From Neolewinella persica DSM 23188 (GTDB lineage Bacteria; Bacteroidota; Bacteroidia; Chitinophagales; Saprospiraceae): a stretch of 33,914 nucleotides of DNA. The stretch is from contig NZ_KB890444.1 in the NCBI RefSeq assembly GCF_000373105.1, positions 1 through 33,914 of the forward strand. The letters are read 5' to 3'. The position numbers and the translations under genes are program-made. Shown in pieces: positions 24,647 through 31,468 of this stretch. Position 1 is the stretch's first letter. Each line of letters begins with the position of its first letter. The notes below the pieces were generated by a model. The model ran no database searches, had not been told where the DNA came from, and worked only from the letters and a program-made list of their open reading frames with translations.

Positions 24647-25066
24647 ATGGCAAAAAAGAAAAACAAGCAAGGTTTCAATTTCTCCACTGAGGGCGATGCC
24701 TCCGACAACCCGTTTGCGGCTTTGGCCGGATTAGGCGCTGAGCTCCCTCCCGCTCCGGACAACCTTCCCGATCAAGGCAATTTGGGCGCAGCCGCAGGTG
24801 CAATGAGTGGAGACGAAAAAGCAGGGATGCCACTGCGGGTACACCTTGACCGAAAGTATCGTCGTGGTAAAGAAGCTACCATCATCACCGGCTTTAGCGG
24901 GCCGGAGGAGCAACTAAAGGCACTGGAAAAACTGCTAAAAACCAAATGTGGTGTCGGTGGCTCCGCCAAAAACGGAGAGATTATCATCCAGGGTAACAAG
25001 CGGGAAAAAGTGATGGAACTATTGCTGAGTGAGGGGTATAGCGGGGCTAAAAAAAGCGGGGGATAA
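24647..25066 (+). CDS. Translation initiation factor SUI1/YciH family protein
   Basis: 139 residues from the ATG at 24647 ([10 protein letters not shown]); an upstream in-frame start at 24623 is less typical. The C-terminal part (about 60-139) is the SUI1/eIF1 fold, with [20 protein letters not shown] and [20 protein letters not shown]. Bacterial members (YciH) modulate initiation-codon fidelity. Residues of about 15-60 are a low-complexity, probably flexible linker rich in Ala, Pro and Gly. Within it, residues 47-52 (G-A-A-A-G-A) are encoded by a near-perfect copy of the window's dispersed GC element. The gene follows the metalloprotease by 61 bp and is closed by a hairpin. Confidence 0.92.
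   Translation: MAKKKNKQGFNFSTEGDASDNPFAALAGLGAELPPAPDNLPDQGNLGAAAGAMSGDEKAGMPLRVHLDRKYRRGKEATIITGFSGPEEQLKALEKLLKTKCGVGGSAKNGEIIIQGNKREKVMELLLSEGYSGAKKSGG
24784..24802 (+). repeat. Dispersed 19-bp GC element, copy F inside the SUI1 gene
   Basis: GGGCGCAGCCGCAGGTGCA, one mismatch to the consensus. It lies in frame in the poorly conserved linker of the SUI1-family protein and encodes G-A-A-A-G-A at residues 47-52. The frame differs from that used by the copy in the OmpA gene, so similarity is at nucleotide level. Confidence 0.75.
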
Positions 25067-25070
25067 CTCT

Positions 25071-25102
25071 TTCACTCCAACTTTTTGAAAATTTGGAGTG
25101 AA
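25071..25102 (+). terminator. Hairpin after the SUI1-family gene
   Basis: A perfect 10-bp stem (TTCACTCCAA / TTGGAGTGAA) with a 12-nt loop starts 5 bp after the stop codon. A T run is missing downstream, which is not rare for Bacteroidota terminators. Confidence 0.6.
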
Positions 25103-25155
25103 GGGCCATGATTAGCTAAAATCACCCGATGGCGACTTCATGATAAACCGTAGTC

Positions 25156-25171
25156 CGGGGCCAACGCCCCG
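25156..25171. terminator. Short GC hairpin between convergent SUI1 and glnS genes
   Basis: CGGGGC and GCCCCG form a 6-bp stem with a CAAC loop. It lies 43 bp beyond the glnS stop on the minus strand and could help end glnS transcription, but it has no T run. Confidence 0.35.
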
Positions 25172-25202
25172 ATAGTCTGATAGTCTGATAGTCTGATAGT
25201 CC
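25171..25202. repeat. Tandem repeat of GATAGTCT, four units
   Basis: Four consecutive 8-bp units GATAGTCT (the last ends in C in place of T). It lies 11 bp from the stop codon of glnS. Single copies of similar words occur near 2776 and 26954. It is probably a slippage-prone intergenic repeat. Confidence 0.8.
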
Positions 25203-25213
25203 AAAATACCAAC

Positions 25214-26869
25214 CTACCCCTTCCAGCTACTCTTCAACCCACAAGTCAGGTTAAAGACCATTTTCTCTGAAGTAGCGTCTTCGTCGACAGTGTAATATCC
25301 CTTACGCAGGAACTGGAAAGTATCTCCGGCCTTAGCGTTAGCCAGGGCAGGTTCTCCTTTGGCAGCGATGACTTCCAGGCTTTCCGGGTTAATGAAGTCC
25401 ATGAAGTCTTTGTCCTCATGATCCATCGGCGTCGGATCGGTAAAGAGTTTGTCGTAGTTGCGCACTTCAATATCGATGGCGGTAGCAGCATCCACCCAGT
25501 GCAGGGTGCCTTTGGCTTTGATGCCGGAAGTATCATTGCCGGAACGGCTCTCCGGGTAGTACGTTGCGTTGATTTGGGTGACGTTGCCGTCATTATCTTC
25601 CTCATGTCCATCGATGTGAAGGATGTAGGCTGCTTTCAAACGAACGTCCTTTTCCGGTGCCATCCGGAAGTACTTCCGGTTTTGGGGCTCTTTGCGGTAG
25701 TCTTCGCGTTCCACCCACAGCTCACGGCTGAAGGGGATTTCGCGGGTGCCGCGAGCCTCCTCTTCTGGATTGTTCTCCGAGGTGAGGATTTCGGTCGTTT
25801 CGGGGTAGTTGGTAATCACCAGCTTGACGGGGTCGAGCACTGCCATGTACCGGTCAGCTTTTTCGTTCAGCACCTCACGGACGCAATGTTCCAGGAAGTT
25901 GAATTCCTGCTGGTTGTCTCGTTTGGTTACCCCCGTACGCATACAGAAATTCCTGAGGGCTTCGGCCGGGTAACCTTTGCGGCGCATACCGGCTAAGGTG
26001 CCCATCCGGGGATCATCCCATCCGGAAACGACACCTTCCTCGACGAGTTTCTTGAGCCGACGTTTGGAAGTCACGAGGTAATCAACGTTCATCCGTGCAA
26101 ATTCAATTTGCCGGCTGGGGAATATTTCCAGCGCCTCAATAAGCCAGTTATAGAGGTCGCGGTGGTGCCGGAATTCCAGGCTACAAAGCGAATGAGTAAT
26201 TTCTTCAATCGAGTCACTCTGACCGTGGGCAAAGTCGTACAGTGGATAGATACACCAGTCATCTCCCGTCCGGTGGTGGGCCTCGTGCTTAATCCGGTAA
26301 AGCACCGGGTCGCGCAGTAACAGGTTGGGGTGAGCCATGTCTATTTTAGCCCGGAGCACTCTGCTGCCGTCGGGGAATTCACCCGCTTTCATGCGCTCGA
26401 ACAAGTCCCGGTTTTCCGCAATGGGCCGATCACGGTAAGGGCTGTTGGAGCCCGGCTCGTCGATATCCCCTTTCTGTTCAGCAATCTCTTCTACGGTGGA
26501 GTCGTCCACAAAGGCCAGTCCTTTATCAATCAACTTCAGGGCTAATGCATAAAGTTCGTCGAAGTAGTCCGAGGAATACCGTGTCTCTCCTTCCCACTCA
26601 TAGCCCAACCATTTGATGTCGTTTTCGATGGCTGTGACGAAGTGCGTCTCTTCAGTTGACGGGTTAGTGTCATCCATCCGAAGATTGGTCTTCCCGCCGA
26701 ATTTCTTACCAATCTCGAAATTGATCACAATCGCTTTGGCGTGGCCAATGTGGAGATAACCATTAGGCTCCGGCGGAAACCGAGTATGAATCCTGCCGGC
26801 ATGCTTGCCGTTATTCAGGTCTTCGACGATGAATTCTTCAATAAAATTGTCTGCTTCCGGCTTATTCAT
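25214..26869 (-). CDS. glnS: Glutaminyl-tRNA synthetase
   Basis: 551 residues from the ATG at 26869, close to the usual length for bacterial GlnRS. It charges tRNA-Gln with glutamine. The class I signature is PPEPNGYLHIGH at about 32-43 (HIGH at 40-43). The KMSKS-type loop reads VTSKRRL at about 266-272, with Thr where Met is more usual. GlnRS-type DDTNPSTEETHFV follows the HIGH motif, and the C-terminal beta-barrel anticodon-binding domain is present. The frame is open to an ATG at 26893, but the promoter at 26905-26934 would leave only about 5 nt of leader there; the 26869 start, preceded by GAAAGA and giving MNKPEADNFIEEF, fits better. Monocistronic. Confidence 0.97.
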   Translation of the reverse strand: MNKPEADNFIEEFIVEDLNNGKHAGRIHTRFPPEPNGYLHIGHAKAIVINFEIGKKFGGKTNLRMDDTNPSTEETHFVTAIENDIKWLGYEWEGETRYSSDYFDELYALALKLIDKGLAFVDDSTVEEIAEQKGDIDEPGSNSPYRDRPIAENRDLFERMKAGEFPDGSRVLRAKIDMAHPNLLLRDPVLYRIKHEAHHRTGDDWCIYPLYDFAHGQSDSIEEITHSLCSLEFRHHRDLYNWLIEALEIFPSRQIEFARMNVDYLVTSKRRLKKLVEEGVVSGWDDPRMGTLAGMRRKGYPAEALRNFCMRTGVTKRDNQQEFNFLEHCVREVLNEKADRYMAVLDPVKLVITNYPETTEILTSENNPEEEARGTREIPFSRELWVEREDYRKEPQNRKYFRMAPEKDVRLKAAYILHIDGHEEDNDGNVTQINATYYPESRSGNDTSGIKAKGTLHWVDAATAIDIEVRNYDKLFTDPTPMDHEDKDFMDFINPESLEVIAAKGEPALANAKAGDTFQFLRKGYYTVDEDATSEKMVFNLTCGLKSSWKG

Positions 26870-26904
26870 TCGGTCTTTCTTTGTAATGCCCATGGGGTGG
26901 AGCG

Positions 26905-26934
26905 CAAAGGTACAAACAGGTGGTGTAATGCAAG
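26905..26934 (-). promoter_or_regulatory. Bacteroidota-type promoter of glnS
   Basis: On the minus strand a perfect TACCTTTG box (26905-26912) lies 18 bases after CTTG (26931-26934), which matches the -33/-7 consensus in three of four -33 bases. The predicted start of transcription is near 26899, which argues for the glnS start codon at 26869 over the one at 26893. Confidence 0.75.
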
Positions 26935-27147
26935 AGTTGCAGGCGGTAGTTCATAGTCTATGGTTCGTAGTAAATAGTGGGCAGCGGTCTTCAGGTGGTC
27001 GATGCTGACCGATTACGTACTACAGACTACTTACCATTTATTAATTAGGGCGCACCGATAGTTATCGGGGCGGGTGCAGGTGCAGGTTTTGAGAAACAGG
27101 GTTAGGGACGCCCAAACATCGTCAACCTAAACATGGTATCGTTAAGT
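26935..27147. other. Repeat-like intergenic DNA between glnS promoter and the ECF terminator
   Basis: This stretch holds reiterated words of the type TAGT/GTAGT (26944-26975, and 27018-27034 with the inverse CTACAGACTACTTACC), a small hairpin CCGATA/TATCGG at 27055-27068, and GGGGCGGGTGCAGGTGCAGG at 27067-27086, a degenerate relative of the dispersed GC element with a doubled GGTGCA. No ORF with a recognisable domain lies here. Confidence 0.4.
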
Positions 27148-27181
27148 AAAAAAGCCCCGCCACGATGAGTCGGGCAGGGCT
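27148..27181 (-). terminator. Rho-independent terminator of the ECF sigma gene
   Basis: On the minus strand AGCCCTGCC and GGCGGGGCT form a 9-bp stem (one G-U pair) with an 11-nt loop, followed by six T. It lies 40 bp after the stop of the sigma gene. It is a textbook intrinsic terminator. Confidence 0.88.
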
Positions 27182-27220
27182 GAAATCATATTATTGGGAT
27201 TAATCAATGTAATAAGCGTT

Positions 27221-27730
27221 CTAGGCAGCAGCCCGCTCGCCGAGCATCTGCTTCATTTTTACTCGGGCGCTGAAGATCCGACTCTTCACCGTCCCAATCG
27301 GGATATTGAGTTGTGTGGCGATCTCCTGATACTCGTATCCTTTATAGAACATCAGGAAAGGGATGGCGTAAATGTCGCCCATGCTGTTGAGCATTCGCGT
27401 CATCTCCTCAACGCGAAGGTTTTGCTCACCTGAATTGGCAACAATATTCTTCACCTCCACATTATCCGTAATCTCGTCGGAGGTATGATTAAGGTGACGA
27501 CGGGTCTTATTTTTACGGTAAATATTGATGAAAGTATTCCGCATGATGGTAGAAATCCAGCTCTTGAAGTTGGTACCTTTCGTGAAGTTATGGCGGTACT
27601 TATAGGCTCTAATGGCTGTTTCCTGCATCAGGTCTTCCGCATCCTGCCGGCTGCGGGTGAGGCGCAAAGCAAAAGCGAAAAGGAGGTTATTGAGTTCTTT
27701 GGTCCGTAATGTAAATTCCTGGTTTGTCAT
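27221..27730 (-). CDS. RpoE-like ECF RNA polymerase sigma factor
   Basis: 169 residues from the ATG at 27730 (MTNQEFTLRTKELNNLLFAF); the frame is open to 27814, but that extension (28 residues, Cys- and Phe-containing) is not typical. Region 2 is seen in LRLTRSRQDAEDLMQETAIR and AYKYRHNFTKGTNFKSWIST. Region 4 contains YKGYEYQEIATQLNIPIGTV followed by KSRIFSARVKMKQML. It is a short two-domain ECF factor of a type widespread in Bacteroidota. No anti-sigma gene adjoins it, in contrast to the FecI-like factor in this window, so control is probably at its promoter or by a distant partner. It is terminated by a strong hairpin. Confidence 0.94.
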   Translation of the reverse strand: MTNQEFTLRTKELNNLLFAFALRLTRSRQDAEDLMQETAIRAYKYRHNFTKGTNFKSWISTIMRNTFINIYRKNKTRRHLNHTSDEITDNVEVKNIVANSGEQNLRVEEMTRMLNSMGDIYAIPFLMFYKGYEYQEIATQLNIPIGTVKSRIFSARVKMKQMLGERAAA

Positions 27731-28075
27731 GATTCCGTTATTGTCTGAAATAAAAAAGCGTGTGCCATTTCCTAAACAAACACCGTGCCACAATAGCAAA
27801 TAATTGATTATCAAATACTTATATAAATTATTGTTTCAACACGGTTGATTATATTTAATTAAAACCTCAAATAAGAACTAAGTAGCCACCAATCTAACGG
27901 CCTGCTTATGGTCTCAATCAAAATAAATCTGGTAAGTTGCTTTGCTTTCCACATTGCTTTTCAGAAAACCTTTCTATGCACCTGCGGCCCCGCCCTAAAA
28001 ATACTTTCCTCAGTACTTGATTAGGACCTTGACTAATCGTCCAATCAAGTGCTTACTGACCGATAAATTTTGCTG
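27731..28075. other. AT-rich divergent intergenic region
   Basis: The 345 bp between the divergent ECF sigma gene and the GNAT gene. The first half is distinctly AT-rich (about 27790-27870), unlike the rest of the window, and is bounded by ACCGTG (27783-27788) and its inverse CACGGT (27840-27845), which might be an operator pair. The second half carries a perfect partner of the dispersed GC element (27977-27995). No TAnnTTTG box was placed with confidence. Confidence 0.4.
27977..27995 (-). repeat. Dispersed 19-bp GC element, copy H
   Basis: The minus strand reads GGGCGGGGCCGCAGGTGCA, identical over all 19 bases to copy A at 9174-9192 and in the opposite orientation. It is followed on the minus strand by TAGAAAGG and preceded by a T-rich stretch. 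It lies 80 bp upstream of the GNAT gene. Confidence 0.8.
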
Positions 28076-28609
28076 ATGTTCCGTGTTGCCACCCCTGCCG
28101 ATGCCTCCGCAATCGCCACCCTTCACACCCAAAGCTGGCAAGCTACCTACCGCGGAGCCATGTCCGATCATTATCTCGATCATGAAGCGCCAACCGAACG
28201 ACTCCGGGTTTGGGCAGATCGATTTGCCCGTCCAAATACGAACATGCAAATCGCCGTTGCCGAAAACCCAGATGGAGCGCTCGTGGCCTTCGTTTGCGTG
28301 TTTCCAAATCATTCGGACGAAGACGGTCACTTACTGGACAACCTGCACGTCCATTCCTCTTCCCAGGGGCAGGGCCTCGGCACGAAAATGATGTATTACG
28401 CAGCCCGGTGGCTGCTCGATACCGGTCATCACGGAGAATTATTTCTTTGGGTGCTGACATCAAATACTGCGGCTATCGGTTTTTACGAAAAAATGGGTGG
28501 ACGGCCCGGGCGTACTGAAATTCACGCTTTTGCAGGTGATCAAACAACTGAGGCGTTGATGATGTCCTGGAAACTTACCGCGCTCGCCGTAGGCGCCAAG
28601 TTGGATTAA
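28076..28609 (+). CDS. GNAT family N-acetyltransferase
   Basis: 177 residues from the ATG at 28076 (MFRVATPADASAIATLHTQS). The frame also opens at an upstream TTG (28070), but the ATG is preferred. The fold is that of the RimI/PhnO-like GNAT family: a conserved beta4 (LLDNLHVHSSSQGQGLGTKM) that carries the acetyl-CoA pyrophosphate loop Q-G-Q-G-L-G, and the late motif SNTAAIGFYEKMGGR typical of small-molecule acetyltransferases. The acceptor is not evident. Cytoplasmic, single gene. Confidence 0.92.
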   Translation: MFRVATPADASAIATLHTQSWQATYRGAMSDHYLDHEAPTERLRVWADRFARPNTNMQIAVAENPDGALVAFVCVFPNHSDEDGHLLDNLHVHSSSQGQGLGTKMMYYAARWLLDTGHHGELFLWVLTSNTAAIGFYEKMGGRPGRTEIHAFAGDQTTEALMMSWKLTALAVGAKLD

Positions 28610-28687
28610 GTGCTTGTTTGGATATTACTAACGTAAAAATCAATGCAGCAAAGACTATCTTGTGCTAACATTTAAGCGTTTAACTCT

Positions 28688-29032
28688 ATGGAACTCTACG
28701 ATATTAACCGAATTGCACTCATCATTTCCCCAAGTGAAGCGCTATTAAAATGGGCCATTAGTGAAGAGCCTAGCCTGGCTGAGGAAGTTGACATCGACGA
28801 TCCCTCGGACCTATCAAGCGTCTACCTTATTCCTGAATTCGACGAGCTCGACGAAGCCGAAGAATGGTTGGAAGAAAATTTCATCCCCATTCTGGAAACA
28901 CTTCTTGAGGAATGGATTCCCGACGAAAACTGGCCCGATCGGTTGGAGTTTTCCCACCTGGAAAAATACGCTGACTATTCCTTCAGTAATATCGTAATCG
29001 ATACAGTGGACCAATCATACGACGATAATTAG
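28688..29032 (+). CDS. Small acidic conserved-type protein of unknown function
   Basis: 114 residues starting MELYDINRIALIISPSEALL. It is strongly acidic, with many Asp/Glu (DELDEAEEWLEENFIPILET) and several Trp residues, and no signal peptide or membrane segment. Coding is supported by the long uninterrupted frame with codon choice similar to its neighbours. I do not recognise a named family; proteins of this look are often annotated as hypothetical in Bacteroidota. It is flanked upstream by the GNAT gene (78 bp) and downstream by a stem-loop. Confidence 0.75.
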   Translation: MELYDINRIALIISPSEALLKWAISEEPSLAEEVDIDDPSDLSSVYLIPEFDELDEAEEWLEENFIPILETLLEEWIPDENWPDRLEFSHLEKYADYSFSNIVIDTVDQSYDDN

Positions 29033-29035
29033 AAA

Positions 29036-29104
29036 TTAGGAGCTGGGCGCTAGAAGCTAGGGAACTAGGAACTAGCTCCCGGCTCCCTAGCTTCTTGCTC
29101 CTAA
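29036..29104. terminator. Long imperfect stem-loop between the acidic protein and the S9 peptidase genes
   Basis: TTAGGAGC (29036-29043) pairs with GCTCCTAA (29097-29104), and AGAAGCTAGGGA (29052-29063) pairs with TCCCTAGCTTCT (29084-29095): 20 bp of pairing with an asymmetric bulge. The loop includes GAACTAG words repeated (GGAACTAGGAACTAG). It starts 3 bp after the stop of the acidic-protein gene and ends 10 bp before the TTG of the peptidase. It may terminate the upstream gene or be an intergenic repeat. Confidence 0.55.
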
Positions 29105-29114
29105 CCCCTGAACC

Positions 29115-31442
29115 TTGAGCTACCAAATACCTTCTCCGGCTATCGCCGCCCTGGTCAATCTGAAACCTGACCCTCTAATGCTTTTTGGCCCGGAGCGCCA
29201 TCTAATTCTTTTGGCTGACCGCCCCAACTACCCCTCGATACAGGAACTGAGGGAACCAAAGCTAAAACTGGCTGGCCGGCAGATCAACCCCAAGTCATAC
29301 ACTCCCTACGGCCATCGGGGCTACCACAACCCCAGGCTTAGAGACCTGATGACTGGCGAAGTACGACCACTTTCGGGCATCCCTTCGGACGCTACTTTCC
29401 GTTCCTTCAGTTGGTCGCCCAATGGCAACCGTATTGCCTTTTGTCTGGACACCCCAACGGGCTTACAACTTTGGAGCTGCCAGGCAGACACCCTGGAGTG
29501 TTCTTCCCTGGGAGCAGCAGACATCAATAACAGCCTGGGTGGTTTGCCTTATGACTTCGTTGACGATCATCGGATGATTGTAAAACGGCGCATTAAAGGT
29601 GCCGTACGCCCCCCTGACGAGCCGCCGGTCTTCGGCCCTAACGTGCAAGACACCAGTGGCGTAGAAGGCAGCAACCGGACGTATACAAACCTCCTGGAAA
29701 GCCAACACGACGTAGACATGTTTCGGCACTACGCCGAAGCGCAGCTCTGGCTGGCGGACTGGACAACCGGGCAAGAAACCGCCTGGGGTAAGCCCGGCAT
29801 CATCTCCGGTCTCAATTCCTCCCCCAGCAAGGAGTATTACCTGATGACGGTGGTCGATGAACCCTTCAGTTTCAGTGTTCCTTATGAGAAATTTGCTGAC
29901 AAGGTAGTATTGCTGGACAAAACCGGAAGAGCCCTCACTGTCCTGGAAAGCCGACCAGCCATGGAGCACCTTCCTCCTGCGTTCGGCTCCGTGATCACCC
30001 AGCGGAGACGCTTCACCTGGCGATCCGATCACCCCGCTCAGGTATACTGGACGGAGGCACAGGACGGCGGCGACCCAAGGAATAAAGCTGACGTTCGCGA
30101 CCAGCTATTTTACCTGGAACCCCCATTTACGGGTGAGCCGATGCCCAGCGTACAACTCCCCCTGAGATTTGGCGCCATTCGCTGGTGCCGGGGCGACCTG
30201 GCTCTGGTGGTTGACTGGAGTTGGAAAGAACGCCGGCAGGTAACCCGCCGTTGGTGGCCCGAGGATCTCACCAGAGCACCAGAGGTTATACACGATCATA
30301 ATTGGGAAGACGAGTATGCCGACCCTGGCAGCTTTGCCACCGTGACGATGCGGAATGACCATACGGTACTTCTTACCAGAGCGGAGGGCTCAAAACTGGT
30401 GTTGCAAGGACAGGGCCACGCTGACGAAGGGAGCCGTCCTTTCATCGATTTGTATGACCTCGCTTCAGGTGATACCGAAAGGGTGTACCAATCAACACCC
30501 CCAAGTTACGAAAGGCCGCTATTTTTTCTGGATGAACATCCAGACTGGTTCATCATAGCCAGGGAGCGGCTAACGGAACGGCCAAATTATTTTCTCCGCA
30601 ATCTGGTGACGGAAGAAGAGATACAACTGACCGACTTCGAACACCCCTACCCCCAGCTTCGGGACGCCAAGCTTGAAAAAGTGAAGTATCGCCGCAAGGA
30701 TGATGTGCACTTGTCTGGCGACCTGCATATGCCGCACGACTTCGTCCCTGGCGAAAGTGCGCCCTTACCCGTACTGATGTGGGCCTATCCGCAGGAGTTC
30801 AAAGATGCTGAAAAGGCGGGGCAGACCACCTCCAGCCCCCACCAGTTTACCCGAATATCCCCCCTGAGTCCCCTACCCTTCCTGGCGGCGGGCATGGCCA
30901 TATTCGATGACTTTGCCATGCCGATTGTTGGTGAGGGAGATGTAGAGCCGAACGAGACCTTTATTGAGCAAGTCCAGATGAACGCGAAAGCAGCGGTAGA
31001 TCGGCTGGTTGAAATGGGGGTCGCTGACCCCAAACGAATCTACGTCGGTGGGCACAGTTACGGTGCCTTCATGACGGCGCACCTGCTGGCCCACACCGAT
31101 TTGTTTGCCGGCGGTATTGCTCGCTCCGGCGCCTATAACCGGACCTTGACGCCCTTCGGCTTTCAGGCAGAGGAACGTTCTTTTTGGGAAGTACCGGATA
31201 CGTACATAAAGCTGTCTCCTTTTGTCCATGCCGACAAAATCAACGCCCCGTTGCTGCTCATTCATGGTGAGGAAGACGCCAATTCTGGCACTTATCCCGT
31301 GCAGTCAAAGCGCCTCTTCGCGGCGCTGAACTCGTTGGGTAAAACGGCGCGGTTGTGCTTGTTGCCCTATGAGGATCACTCTTACGCGGCGGAGGAGTCG
31401 ATCTTGCACATGTTGTGGGAGATGGAGAAGTGGATGGGTTAG
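29115..31442 (+). CDS. S9 family serine peptidase, glutamyl endopeptidase (CGEP, S9D)-like
   Basis: 775 residues. The N-terminal part is a seven-blade-type propeller, and the C-terminal 230 residues an alpha/beta hydrolase. The catalytic triad is visible: S648 in GGHSYGAF, D721 in HGEEDAN and H755 in YEDHSY. The N-terminal pattern (YQIPSPAIAALV, then LADRPNYPSIQELREPKLKL) resembles bacterial and plant S9D glutamyl endopeptidases. Most bacterial relatives carry a signal peptide; here there is none. A TGA lies in frame 6 bp upstream, and the only early start is a TTG at 29115; the first in-frame ATG (about residue 22) would remove conserved sequence. The protein may therefore be cytoplasmic, or the 5' end may have been lost when a stem-loop element arose next to it. 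Convergent with the PA14-OmpA gene. Confidence 0.9.
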   Translation: MSYQIPSPAIAALVNLKPDPLMLFGPERHLILLADRPNYPSIQELREPKLKLAGRQINPKSYTPYGHRGYHNPRLRDLMTGEVRPLSGIPSDATFRSFSWSPNGNRIAFCLDTPTGLQLWSCQADTLECSSLGAADINNSLGGLPYDFVDDHRMIVKRRIKGAVRPPDEPPVFGPNVQDTSGVEGSNRTYTNLLESQHDVDMFRHYAEAQLWLADWTTGQETAWGKPGIISGLNSSPSKEYYLMTVVDEPFSFSVPYEKFADKVVLLDKTGRALTVLESRPAMEHLPPAFGSVITQRRRFTWRSDHPAQVYWTEAQDGGDPRNKADVRDQLFYLEPPFTGEPMPSVQLPLRFGAIRWCRGDLALVVDWSWKERRQVTRRWWPEDLTRAPEVIHDHNWEDEYADPGSFATVTMRNDHTVLLTRAEGSKLVLQGQGHADEGSRPFIDLYDLASGDTERVYQSTPPSYERPLFFLDEHPDWFIIARERLTERPNYFLRNLVTEEEIQLTDFEHPYPQLRDAKLEKVKYRRKDDVHLSGDLHMPHDFVPGESAPLPVLMWAYPQEFKDAEKAGQTTSSPHQFTRISPLSPLPFLAAGMAIFDDFAMPIVGEGDVEPNETFIEQVQMNAKAAVDRLVEMGVADPKRIYVGGHSYGAFMTAHLLAHTDLFAGGIARSGAYNRTLTPFGFQAEERSFWEVPDTYIKLSPFVHADKINAPLLLIHGEEDANSGTYPVQSKRLFAALNSLGKTARLCLLPYEDHSYAAEESILHMLWEMEKWMG

Positions 31443-31468
31443 TACTATTGGTACTTTGGTCTGTTGGT

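Noticed and set aside
26935..27147. Remnant of an insertion sequence
   Set aside because: Reiterated TAGT words and short hairpins are present, but no transposase fragment, terminal inverted repeats or target duplication could be identified.
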